Shown here in pieces: positions 1 through 21,720 of a DNA stretch of 64,000 nucleotides (position 1 is its first letter; the number at the start of each line of letters is the position of its first letter). Under the pieces are notes generated by a model. It searched no databases and was not told where the DNA came from. It saw only the letters and a program-made list of their open reading frames with translations. The position numbers and the translations under genes were made by a program. This stretch comes from Dasypus novemcinctus. Lineage: Eukaryota > Chordata > Mammalia > Cingulata > Dasypodidae. The stretch is taken from contig NC_080695.1 in the NCBI RefSeq assembly GCF_030445035.2, forward strand, positions 992,001 to 1,056,000, written 5' to 3'.

Positions 1-685
1 CACCGCTTCACACCTGCCGGGATGGCTGTTATTTAAAAAATGGAAACTAATGAGTGTTGGCGATGACGTGGAGAAAGGAGCCCTGGTGCGCGGTGGGTAG
101 GTTTGTTAGACCGCGCAGGCCCTTTCTGACCCGGCAGTACCACTCCTAGGCTATCCCCTGAAGAATCGGAAGCAGGGATTCAGACAGTTGTTTGTACACT
201 GATGTTCCCTGCAGGGTCGTTCACAGGAGCCCCGAGGTGGGAGTGACTCACGTGTCCACCCACAGACGATGGAGAAACGGATGTGGTCTGCTCATAGAAG
301 AGATTCTCAGCCATAAAAAGAAGAAAGTGCTGCTCGGTGCTGCGGCAGGGACGAACCTCGAAGATATCCTTGAGGGGCATAATCCAGACACAAAAGGACA
401 AACATTGTAGGATTTCTCTCATATGAAATACTTAGAAAAAGCAAATTCAGGAAACAGACGAGTCACTACAAGGGGTCGTGGGAAGGGCAAGGGGAGTCGT
501 TGCTAAGTGCATAGCAGTTTGGTTTCCTATGATGAAAATAGTCTGGAAATAGTGGTGAAAGTTACGTAATGCCAACGTACCTAGTATCAAAGAATTGTCT
601 ACTTAAAATGTTTAGAATGATTTTATATTATGTATACTTACCACAATTAAAAATGAGTGAGTGAATTAAAAAGTACGATATTGAC
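1..685 (+). repeat. L1 3' end fragment (ORF2 tail and 3' UTR)
   Basis: The stretch follows the familiar mammalian L1 3' order: the end of ORF2 (cacttcacacc-type start, gatgtggagaaa, block around 150-190 with the 'ggaagcaggg' motif), then the signature near 385-400 'cacaaaaggacaaac', then an AT-rich 3' UTR. It is diverged and has no open frame of note. The left edge is cut by the window. It appears to be a separate copy from the L1 that begins near 690. Family assignment is from memory of the L1 consensus, not from a search. Confidence 0.8.
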
Positions 686-765
686 ACAAGTGCAGACACA
701 CAGACCAGTGTAACCGACTTGAGATTTCAGAAATAAACCTGCACCTTTATGGCCAATTTACATGT

Positions 766-803
766 GAAGCAGGTGCTCAACCATTGAGCTGAACCAGCTC
801 CCC
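766..803 (-). repeat. Head fragment of a DAS-type SINE
   Basis: The reverse complement resembles the tRNA-derived head of the SINEs elsewhere in the window (gggagc-ggttcagctcaa-ggttgagcacctgc). Only the head is present here. The body may be the element starting at 1270, which would make 811-1226 a SINE inserted into an older SINE. Confidence 0.5.
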
Positions 804-810
804 CAACTGA

Positions 811-1226
811 TTTTACTTTATTTATTTATTTATTTATTTACTTCTCTCCCTTCCCCCCAATTGTCTGTTCTCTGCATCCATCCGCTGTGTGTTCTTCTGT
901 GTCCACTTGCATTCTTGTCAGCGGCACCGGGAACCTGTGTACCTTTTAGTTGCATTATCTTGCTGTGTCAGCTCCCTGTGTGTGCAGTGCCACTCCTGGG
1001 CAGGCTGCACTTTCTTTGCATGGGGCGACTCTCCTTACAGGGCACACTGCTTGCACGTGGGCCTCCCCTATGCGGGCGACACCCCTGCATGGCAGCACAC
1101 TCCTTGCACGCATCAGCACTGTGCATGGGCCAGCTCACCACACGGGTCAGGAGGCCCTGGGTTTGAACCCTAGACCTCCCATATGGTAAGCAGATGCTCT
1201 ATCAGTTGAGCCAAATCCACTTCCCC
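811..1226 (-). repeat. DAS-type SINE, minus orientation
   Basis: A (TTTA)n tract at 811-842 is the complement of the 3' tail. At the other end, bases 1150-1226 carry the complement of a tRNA-like head, with a box B-like 'gggtttgaaccct' near 1157-1170 and a box A-like end by 1205. The body shares long blocks with the plus-strand copy at 42143-42548, including the ggagctggcccat and gcgcaaggagtg motifs in reverse. Similar sequence flanks both sides (ccaactgatttta versus ccaaatgattttt), a probable imperfect target duplication. Confidence 0.8.
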
Positions 1227-1269
1227 CAAATGATTTTTTTAAACAATTGTCTTTTTTATTTTATTTATT

Positions 1270-1748
1270 TCTAAAGATTTATTTTTTTATGTCCCCACCC
1301 CCTTGTTGTTTGTACTTGCTGTGTCTGTTTGTCATCTTGTTTCTTTAGGAGGCACCAGGAGCCAAACCTGGGACCTCCAATGTGGGAGGGAGGTGCCTAA
1401 TCACCTAAGCAACCCCCTGTCTCCTGCTTTGTTGTGTGCTAATGTTTCTCCTCTTGCATCTTTCATTGCATCATTTTGTCGCTTCAACTCACCGCACCTT
1501 CCCATTGCTCCAGCTCTCTGTCCTGCTCGTCCTCTTTAGGAGGCACTGTGAACCTCTGCTCTCTGCTTTGTTGTGTCTCTCATTATGTTTTTCTTCTTGT
1601 ATCTCTTGTTGCATCAGCTTGTTGCATCACCTTGCCATGCCTGCCTATCACACCAGTTAGCTATCTTCTTTAGGAGGCACCAGGAACTGAACCACCGACC
1701 TCCCATGTGGTAGGAGGGAGCCAATCGCTTGAGCCACAGTCACTTCTC
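1270..1748 (-). repeat. Composite DAS-type SINE with repeated internal block
   Basis: The block 'tctttaggaggcac' or a close variant appears three times (near 1345, 1537 and 1670), each followed by a tRNA-head-like 'gaac...gacctcc' segment or part of one. This suggests a dimeric or trimeric SINE, or several SINEs joined. The element ends at 1748, exactly where the interrupted L1 resumes. Confidence 0.7.
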
Positions 1749-2232
1749 TGACTTTTGATAAGGGTGCCACATCCACTCAATTGGGAAAAAATAGTCTCTT
1801 CAACAATGGTGCTGGGAAAACTTGATAGCCACATGCAAAAGGCTCAATGAAGGAGAACCCCTACCTCACATCATATGCAAAAACAACTCAAATCTATCAA
1901 AGACCTAAATAAATGAACCAGGACTGTAAAACTCCTGGAAGAAAACGTAGGAAAGCGTCTTCAAGACCTTGTGCTAGGCAATGGTTTCTTAGACTTTACA
2001 CCCCAAGCACAAGTAACAAAAGGAAAAATACATAAAGAGTACCTTATCAAAATTAAAAATTTTGCATGTCAAAGGACTTTATCATCAAAGTAAAAAGACA
2101 ACCTACTCAGTGGGAGAATATTTGGAAACCATAAATATGATAAGGGTTTAATTTCCAAAATATGTAAAGAAATCCTACAACTCACCAACAAAGAGCTAAC
2201 TCATTTAAAAAGTGGGCGAAAGACTCGAATAC

Positions 2233-2332
2233 AGTGGGGAGTGGGGTATATGGAAACCTCTTATTTTTTTAATGTAACATTTTGTGTGATCCATGTTTCT
2301 TTTTTAAAAAAGACAAAAAATTTCATTAAAAA
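2233..2332 (+). repeat. Short 3'-end L1 insertion with target duplication
   Basis: About 100 bp ending in an A-rich tail sits between two exact copies of aaagactcgaatac (2219-2232 and 2333-2346). The inserted text (ggggtatatgg, aatgtaacattttgtgtgatc) looks like the extreme 3' UTR of a xenarthran L1. That fits a severely 5'-truncated retrotransposition into the older L1. The duplication is directly visible; the subfamily is an inference. Confidence 0.75.
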
Positions 2333-3176
2333 AAAGACTCGAATACACATTTCTCTAAAGAAGATATACAAATGTATAAAAAGCACATGAAAAGATGCTC
2401 AACATCAGTAGATTATAGAGAAATGCCAATCAAAACCGAAATGAGATACCACTTCACACCCACAAGAATGGCCACTCTTAAAATATGGAAAATCCCAAGT
2501 TTTGGAGAGGATGTGGAGAACCAGGCACACTCCTTCACTGCCGGTGGCAATGCAAAGTGGTACGGCTGCTGTGGAGGAGAGATTGGCAGTTCCTCAGGAA
2601 GCTAAGTGTTGTATAGAATTACCATATGACCCAGCAATCCCACTTTGACATATAAACTTAAAGGAATTGAAAGCAGGGGCTCCAATAGATATTTGCACAT
2701 CGATGTTCCCAACAGCATTATTTACAATTGCCAAAAGATGGAAGCAACTCAAGTGTCCATCAGCCAATAAATGAGTATTTACATACAGTGGAATATTATT
2801 CGACCATAAAAAAAGAACGAAGTCCTGATGCGTACGACACGGATGAACCTGGAAGGCATCGTGTTGAGTAAAATAAGCCAGACACAAAAGGACAAATACT
2901 GTATGAGCTTAGTGGTATGTAATAACTAAAATAAACAAATTTATGGACTCAGAAACTAGAATATAGGTTACTAGGGGCTGGGGTGGGGTGGAGATTTGGG
3001 AGTTAAGGCTTAAATTGTACAGAATTTCTATTTGAGTTCATGGGAAAGTTTGGGGAATGGATGGAGGTGACGGTAGCATAAAATTGTGAATATAATGGAC
3101 CCCACTAATATTTTTAAGTTTGGTTAAAAGGGGAAAGTTTAGGTTGTATGTATGTTTTTATTAACATTTATGATTT

Positions 3177-3487
3177 TTTAAAAAGATTTATTTTTATTTA
3201 TTTCTCCCTCCTCCCCGTCGTTTGCGTTCACTGTCTGCTCTCTGTTCATCTTTTCACGAGGCACTGGGCACCCAAGCACTTGAGCCACCTCCACTCCCTG
3301 CTTGCTGTGTCTCACTGTGCTTCCTCGTTGCGTGTTATCCCGCTGCGTCCTCGTGTTGGGTCAGCTCACCATGCCAGCATGAGCTTGCTGTCTTGCTCGT
3401 CTTCTTTAGGAGGCACCAGGCACCGCACCTAGGACCTCCCATGTGGTAGGTGGGTGTCCAGCCGCTTGAGCCGCATCGGCTTCCCTA
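3177..3487 (-). repeat. DAS-type SINE in L1 3' UTR
   Basis: T-rich start (complement of the A-tail), the shared 'tcttctttaggaggcacc' block near 3400, and a head ending 'cttgagccgcatcggcttccc' near 3465-3485. L1 3' UTR sequence lies on both sides. The sequences aggttgtatgt (about 3140) and aggttgtaatgt (about 3486) may be remnants of its target duplication. Confidence 0.75.
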
Positions 3488-3749
3488 GGTTGTAATGTGT
3501 TACAAGAACAAAAAGTTAAAAATTAAAAACAAAAATCATTGGACTATACAGTGAGCCCCATTATAAATGATGGACTATAATGACAGTTCAATTATAAAAA
3601 TGACCACACTAATGCAAGCTGTTAATAATAGGGTGATACATGGGAACTCGATTTTGTTTAACCTACAACTTCCCTAATAAAAATATATTGAAAAATAAAA
3701 TTAAAAAGAATTAAAAAAAAAAAAAGAATATCACTTAAAAAAACAAATA

Positions 3750-6430
3750 CAAAAACAACTCAATGAGGTGAGGCAAGATAGAACAGGGACCTGAAGAGGA
3801 AGGGGGCAGAACACCTCATAAGCCTGGTAAGAGAAACTGAGGCATCGGCCTGATTGCTAGCACCAGCCTGCTGGGCCAGGCAGAGTGGAAGGGGCAGCCC
3901 ACAGCACCCACCCTGCAGCTCATGACTCGCAGCACCCCCCTGCTGCTCGCAGCACCCACCAGCAGCTCGCAGCACACAGCCTGCAGCTCACAACTCAACC
4001 ACCGAAGGCTGCATTATCAGAAGGCAGCCAGCCCGGAGGGAAGGGGCGAGGGGCTCCACCACCAGCCCCCCCTCCCCACGCCTCGTGGACAGTGCCCAGA
4101 GGCCAGTCACTGCCAGACAGCAACCCCTAACCCCCGAGGAGAATCCAATCACCCAACAGAGCGCCCTGCTCTGTCTCAGATATGCCCGTCAGCGTGGACC
4201 CTAGAGTCCTGGACCCCACAAAACAGGGGACCCCAGGGCAGAACTTCATGCCGTCTCCCTTGAAGAGGCCAGCCTTCAACTCTGAAGGGCGTACTTTCTG
4301 ATTCTTGCTTTCCCCCCAATAAATTCTTGGCTTGCCTGGGTAACCTGTGGCTGGGGCTCGGATCCCTGCTCCCGGGGGAGCCTAGGGGCGGAGCACAGGC
4401 TCGGGTGACAGCGTCTTGGGCTGCGTCTCTACTTTTGGCTCATGCCCGCTGTCAGCTCGACCTCCCAGCTCTGAGCAGGTCTGGAGACCCGTCCCCTGCA
4501 CTGGCCACCCCCACCAGGGTCTGGTGACGGGGTGACTTGGCGATGGGCACCGGTGGCGCCAAACCCTCTTTCGCCCGGTCGGCGCACTGGGAAGCAATCG
4601 CAGGTCCCGGGCCCGGAGCCACCAACCACGGCGGGCCACGTGCCCTCAGCCACCTGCGCTGAGCGCAGGGGCCACTGAGGGCCAGCGCGGGTCACGTGGC
4701 ACCACCTCCTCCACACGCCCGCCCTGCACCCACCACCTCCCAGCGGGGCACCCTTAGAGGATGCTCTCTGGGCTGAGGCGGGCGGGGGGGGGGGGTGAGG
4801 ACCTAGGTGGGGAGTCTGCGAGGTGCCCTCGCCCTCTGGGGCTGCCTAGACGGGGGCTGGGAAGGGGAGCCCCGAGGCGGGGGGCCGGCACCGAGGCCCA
4901 GGGCTGCGGCTTGGTCATGGCTCCTTGCGGGCTGGGCTGCAGGGCAGGGGAGACCTCTGGGGGGGGGCATCCTCCAAGCCCACCAGGATGGGGAGAAGGA
5001 AGCAGAAGGCACCTGGGGCGGGGCAGGGCACCCCTCCATCCGCCCCCAGGGGCTCCCTGGGTGCCACTGTGCCCTCCAACCTCAGACTCCCCTGGAGGGG
5101 CCTCCGGAAGATGCCGCTCCCAGCAGGGGCCCCAAGCTCGCCTCGGGCCCCACCTGGGCCGTGAACAGAGATTGTGGGATGAAGAGCGAAGCTGTCCCAG
5201 GCCCCGGCCGGCACCAGGTGGGCACAGGTGGACACAGGGGCCCCAGGGCCTCCTTGGGGGCCTCCTCTCACCCTGCAGCCCGTCTCCCCTGCTCTTGCCT
5301 CCTTCCTTGCCTCGGGTGCAAGCCCCGGGGCAGGTGACTTCCTGGGCTCGAGGCTGGCTGGGGTTGGGGCGGGGCCCCCCGCCTTGCCGCTCTTCAAACA
5401 ATGGAAAAGTGGTTTCTGGGCAGCTGGACGGGGGAGAACTAACCGCCAGGCCGCCGGGGAGCCTGGATTCCAGGTACACAAGCCACGCCCGGTGTGGGAC
5501 GGTATCTACGGCAGAGCGAACCCGCTGATCTGAAGTCTGATTTCTCCGGGCGCCTGGCCCTGACCCCGCAACCCCGACCCACCCCGAGACCAGGCCCGGG
5601 AAGGACAGGACCACGCGGCCTGCGGATGCCCCGGCTCGCTGGGGGGGGGTTCACCTTGTCTTCCATCCCGTTGGACTCCCCCACCGTCGCCCTCCCAGCT
5701 CCTCCGGGGCCTTCCTGAGAGGACAGAGGGCTTGGGGTGCCCCCAAGAGGTGCGCCCCTTCCCCACCCCACCCGACTTTGTGCAGAGCCAACGTGGCTGC
5801 CGCACCCAGCCCCGGGCCCCAGCTGCCTCCGGGACCCTCTGCACCCAGCTGGGGGCGGGGTCTGCAGGTGGGACCCTCTTGGGCTCTAATTAACATCCAC
5901 GCCTCGGGGCAACGCTGGGTGGGGCTGGGTACTGGGCTCTGGGTGGGGGCTGAGGCTAGGGCTCAGTGCATGAGATGGGCACTGGGGCTCCGAGCTGGGT
6001 CTGGTGGCGCAGTGGACTGCCCTTGCCGGCTCCCAGGGTGGCCGCCCAGGGGCTTTTCCTGCCGAGGCCCCTCCCCGCTGACTGGGAACCAGGTACCAGG
6101 CCCACGTGGCCCCCGCTCTCTGCTGATGCCCACGCCTGCCCTGTATGCAGAGCCGGCGCCATCACACCTACCCCCTCCCGCCCGCAGGGGTGGGCACCTG
6201 CCCTAACACAGCCACCTAGGATCCTTGCCTGGGATTTTATTTTTGCTGATTCTATGCAAACCCTTCCCCCCAACCCAGGCCTCAGTTTCCCCTTTGTGCC
6301 AGGGAGCTGGACCCAGCCACACACCCAGCTCCTATCCCCTCTGCCGTGGAGGTGCTTCAGCAACCCGTGCTCCCTGTGGCTGGGCTCAGATGGCACCTCC
6401 TCAAAGAGACCCCTACCACCACTCTGTCTG
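3750..6430. other. Gene-free GC-rich intergenic stretch
   Basis: I see no convincing exon here. Bases 3890-4000 contain a loose tandem of 'ctcgcagcaccc'-like words. Bases 4310-4325 contain an AATAAA in sequence that could be part of an old LTR, but I cannot assign it. In human, tryptase genes lie further upstream of UBE2I; no tryptase hallmarks (IVGG, TAAHC, GDSGGP) appear in any frame here. The long open frames at 4.75-5.6 kb overlap on both strands and reflect high GC and few stops. Confidence 0.6.
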
Positions 6431-6835
6431 CCTAGGTGTAATAGTTAGCTAGTGCTGCGTAACAAATTACCACAAATGTAATGACTAAACACATTATCTT
6501 GCAACTCCTGTGTGTCGGAAGCCCAGGCTTTACCGGACGCTCCGCTCAAGGTCTCCCAAGGCTATACTTCAGGGCCAGTCAGGGCTGTGTCCTCTAGCCC
6601 TTGTCTGAGTACTGGGGCCTCTCCCAAGCTTGCCAGTCCTGGCAATCACAGGACTGGGGTCCCTGCTTCCTTGCTGTCACCCGGGGGCCCTGGTTTCTCT
6701 CCTTCCTCCAGCAGTGGCCACTGCCTCTGACAGGCCTCTGCTGATCACCGGGCGTCTCCCCACAGCCCCAGGCCAAGCACGGAATATCCTCACAAGGAAG
6801 GCCGCATGGGAAGCCACAGTGCGCCCCTCACCATG
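6430..6835 (-). repeat. Old LTR fragment, probably MaLR/MLT type
   Basis: The start (gctagtgctgcgtaacaaat, then taccacaaa) followed by 'tatctt...gtcggaagcccaggc' and later 'aaggtctcccaaggct...gggctgtgtcct' is the pattern of the reverse strand of MaLR-type LTRs as I remember it. It is diverged and has no coding potential, so it is an ancient fossil. Exact family and ends would need a repeat-library search. Confidence 0.45.
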
Positions 6836-7402
6836 AAGCAGTTTCTCCAAGCTTAGCCTGACGGCCACGTGCTCCCAGGGCCATGTGCTAAAAAGGCAGA
6901 TTGCCACCACTGGGAGCTGGGGGGCAGGGACGGTGTGTGCAGGGATAGGGTCCTTCAGACAAACCCGATGATTCCCAGGCACCCTGAGATTCGGAACTAC
7001 TGCTACCTCCCAAGGCAAAAGGCGCAACGGCCCCAGGCTCCAATCCCTGGGAGCGCAGAGGCTGGGAGAGACCTGGGGGCTCCCGTTCTGGTCCAGGGGC
7101 AGGCCCCTTGGCCTCTGGCACTCGTGCTGGCACTTGGGCCAGGCCCTCTCAGAGGCCGCTGCAGACAGGGAGGTGCCCTGGGCCCCACCCTTTCCCCAGC
7201 CCACACACCCACCCAGTGCCCCCTCGGGGCCCTCCGCATCTTCATTTTATTCCCCAGAGTAATGGGGTGGCTGGGGCACATGGAATTCACCCTCTGAGCA
7301 CCCCCAGGGCTCTGGGAGATGGGCTGTGGGGCCACAGTTGAGGCCCCTGCTCTTGGGGAACCCGTGGCCTCAGCACAGGAGTGGCTAGGAAACTCGGGGG
7401 TA

Positions 7403-7694
7403 AGGAAGGGAAGGAGGAGAGCAAGGAGGGGAGAGAAGAGAAAGGAAGGGAAAGAAGAAAAGAAAGAAGGGAGAAGGGAAGGAGGGAGGGAGAGGGAAAG
7501 GAGGGAATGAGAAAGGAAGGAGAGGGGAAGGAGGGAAGGAAGAAGCCAGAGAAGAAGGAAGGAGGAAGAGAAGGAGGAAAAGGACAGAAGGGAGAGGGAA
7601 AGGGAAGAAAGGCGAGAAAAAGGGAAAAGGGAGAGAAGAGGGAAGGAAAGGAGAAGAGGCGGCAAGCAGAGAGGGAGAGTGGGAAGGAGCGAGC
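7403..7694. repeat. Long polypurine (GA-rich) tract
   Basis: About 290 bases on the plus strand are almost entirely A and G (ggaagggaaggagg-type words), with only about ten pyrimidines. The tract lies just upstream of the UBE2I CpG island. The complement is a polypyrimidine tract, which explains the long Ser/Leu/Phe/Pro-rich open frames on the minus strand; these are not genes. Such tracts can form triplex (H-DNA) structures. Confidence 0.9.
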
Positions 7695-8689
7695 GAACGA
7701 GCTGCAAGCTCCTTCCGGGCCGGCGCGCACCCCTCCTCGACGGGAGGGGCGGAGAGACCCCGGGGCGGCCAGGGCACCGCGCCCGACGGGCCGAGGGAGC
7801 GCGCGGGCCGGGGTGCAGCCGCGCAAGGGCGCCATCCCCAGGGGGAAGGGAGTTCTGGGCTGGGGGTGGCTCGCGAGGCGCAAGAAAAGGCCTTCGGTTT
7901 GCGAACGCCTCGCCCGCGCGGTCTTTCGTTGCAACCGCAGGGTCGGGAGGGAGACCCGGAACCTGACCGCGGGGCCGCGACCTCAGCCCCGCCCAGGGCC
8001 CGCCCCCAGCTTAGGGAGCGTCTGCACATCGCCTCCGTCGGTCCGGCCAGCATTCGGGCTTCTGTACCGAGCCGGCCCATTGGGTGGATTCGAGGGACGC
8101 CCCGCCCAGGGCCCCACATAGGCCAATCGCAGGCGCCGTCACAGGGCGCTGCACTTGCGGGAGCGTCGCCTGTCTGCGATGCTTCAGGAGTTCCTTAGGC
8201 CTCGGCGGTCGCTGCCCCTCAGCCCCGGGCCCTGACTCCAAGGAGACCACCGGGTCCTGCGTCCGGAGCGGTGCCCGCTGGGCATCCGGGGAGCCCTTGG
8301 CGGTCTCTGTCCCCCGTTTTCCCCTCTGCTCGTCGGCGCGTCCGCCCCTGGACGCGCACCTCCCGAAGGGGAGTTTGTGGACGCTCCCTCGTATTGGGGA
8401 CGCGGCTCCTTTAAGGGTGCGGGTGTCCAGGGCGCCGCCTGACTGGAAGCTAGCCCCCGGACCGGGCTCCCGGGCCGGGTGCGGGCCGCGAGCGCGCGGC
8501 GGCGGGACGCGCGCGGCGGACGGCGGGCAGTGCTCGGCGGCGGCTGCGTTGCGGGGCGGAAGCGGCGGCGGGCGGGGTAGGCGCGCGGCGGGCAGCCCGG
8601 CGCCAGGCCCCGCCTTGTGCGCCCCGCCCGCGCCGGGGTCCTCGGAGCTGCTCGGGCTGCGCGCGGAGCGGGCTCCGGAGGGAAGTCCC

Positions 8690-8784
8690 GAGACAAAGGG
8701 AAGCGCCGCCGCCGCCGCCGCCGCCGCGCCCGCTCGGCTCCTCCGCCTCCACCGCGACGCTCGCCGGGGCCGCGGCCGCCCGAG
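8690..8784 (+). other. UBE2I: Probable UBE2I untranslated first exon
   Basis: A strong donor (CCGAG|gtgagc) ends an exon-like GC-rich segment at 8784. The next acceptor that fits is at 13630-13631 (ccca|g), 10 bases before the start codon. The text just before the donor (ctcgccggggccgcgg) resembles the human UBE2I first exon as I remember it. The left end given is arbitrary. Confidence 0.5.
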
Positions 8785-21168
<12,384 letters not shown>

Positions 21169-21720
21169 GCAGCGACCTTGTGGCATCGTCAAAAGGAAGG
21201 GATTGGTTTGGCAAGAACTTGTTTACAACATTTTTGCAAATCTAAAGTTGCTCGTACAGTTACTAGTCCCCGGGGAGGGTGGGCGGGGGCCACGCCATTT
21301 CCACCGCTGGTAGACGGCTCTTGGTTCGCTGAATTGCCCGGTTTTTCATACAGGGTCTCTTCCTTCCGTCTTTTGTATTGTTGATTGTTATGTAAAACCT
21401 GCTTTTATTTTAATATTGATGTCAGTATTTCAACTGCTGTAAAATTATAAACTTTTATACTTGGATAAATCCCCTAGGAGCTAGTTTCCTTTGCTCTCGG
21501 TTGCAGGCATGCTCTCGACGTCTAGCGCTGTCCTTAGCCTCTCGCTGGCTGTGTGGAAAGCTCGCCCCCTCGCCCCTCTCTGCAGAGCTAGGTCGTGTTG
21601 CTTACGAGCCTCAGAGCCAAAGCCAGCCCCCGCCCGCGGCCCTTCCTCCGTGTTTCTATGGCGTTTCGTCTGTGTTGCTGTTTAGAGTAAATAAACTGTT
21701 TATATAAAGGTTTTTGTTGC
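21169..21720 (+). terminator. UBE2I: UBE2I 3' UTR and poly(A) signal
   Basis: The stop codon at 21166-21168 is followed by about 500 bases without repeats, and an AATAAA at 21690-21695 followed by a GT/T-rich stretch (tttttgttgcgtcatggtcattg), the expected downstream element. The cleavage site would be near 21715. Confidence 0.75.

Larger units (their letters stand above)
690..3745 (+). repeat. L1 ORF2/3' UTR copy, interrupted by later insertions
   Basis: Bases 690-768 match the ORF2 segment running into 'aataaacc...tttatggccaattta', and the same coding stretch resumes at about 1749 with 'cttttgataagggtgcc'. The two halves therefore belong to one L1 copy split by the SINE block at 768-1748. 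The copy continues through ORF2 to about 2930, carries a short insertion at 2233-2332, and has its 3' UTR split again by a SINE at 3177-3487. It ends in an A-rich tail near 3700-3745. Reading frames are broken throughout, as expected of a non-coding copy. Confidence 0.8.

Noticed and set aside
3990-4410. Possible LTR with AATAAA near 4317
   Set aside because: A poly(A) signal in a plausible context but no matching terminal pair, primer site or family likeness that I can name.
4750-5620. Possible tryptase or other protease gene upstream of UBE2I
   Set aside because: Human synteny suggests tryptases further upstream, but no IVGG, TAAHC or GDSGGP motif was seen in any frame.
7003-8121. Open frames rich in Ser/Leu/Phe/Pro (minus) or Lys/Glu/Gly/Arg (plus) over the polypurine tract
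   Set aside because: Direct translation of a GA/CT tract; not genes.
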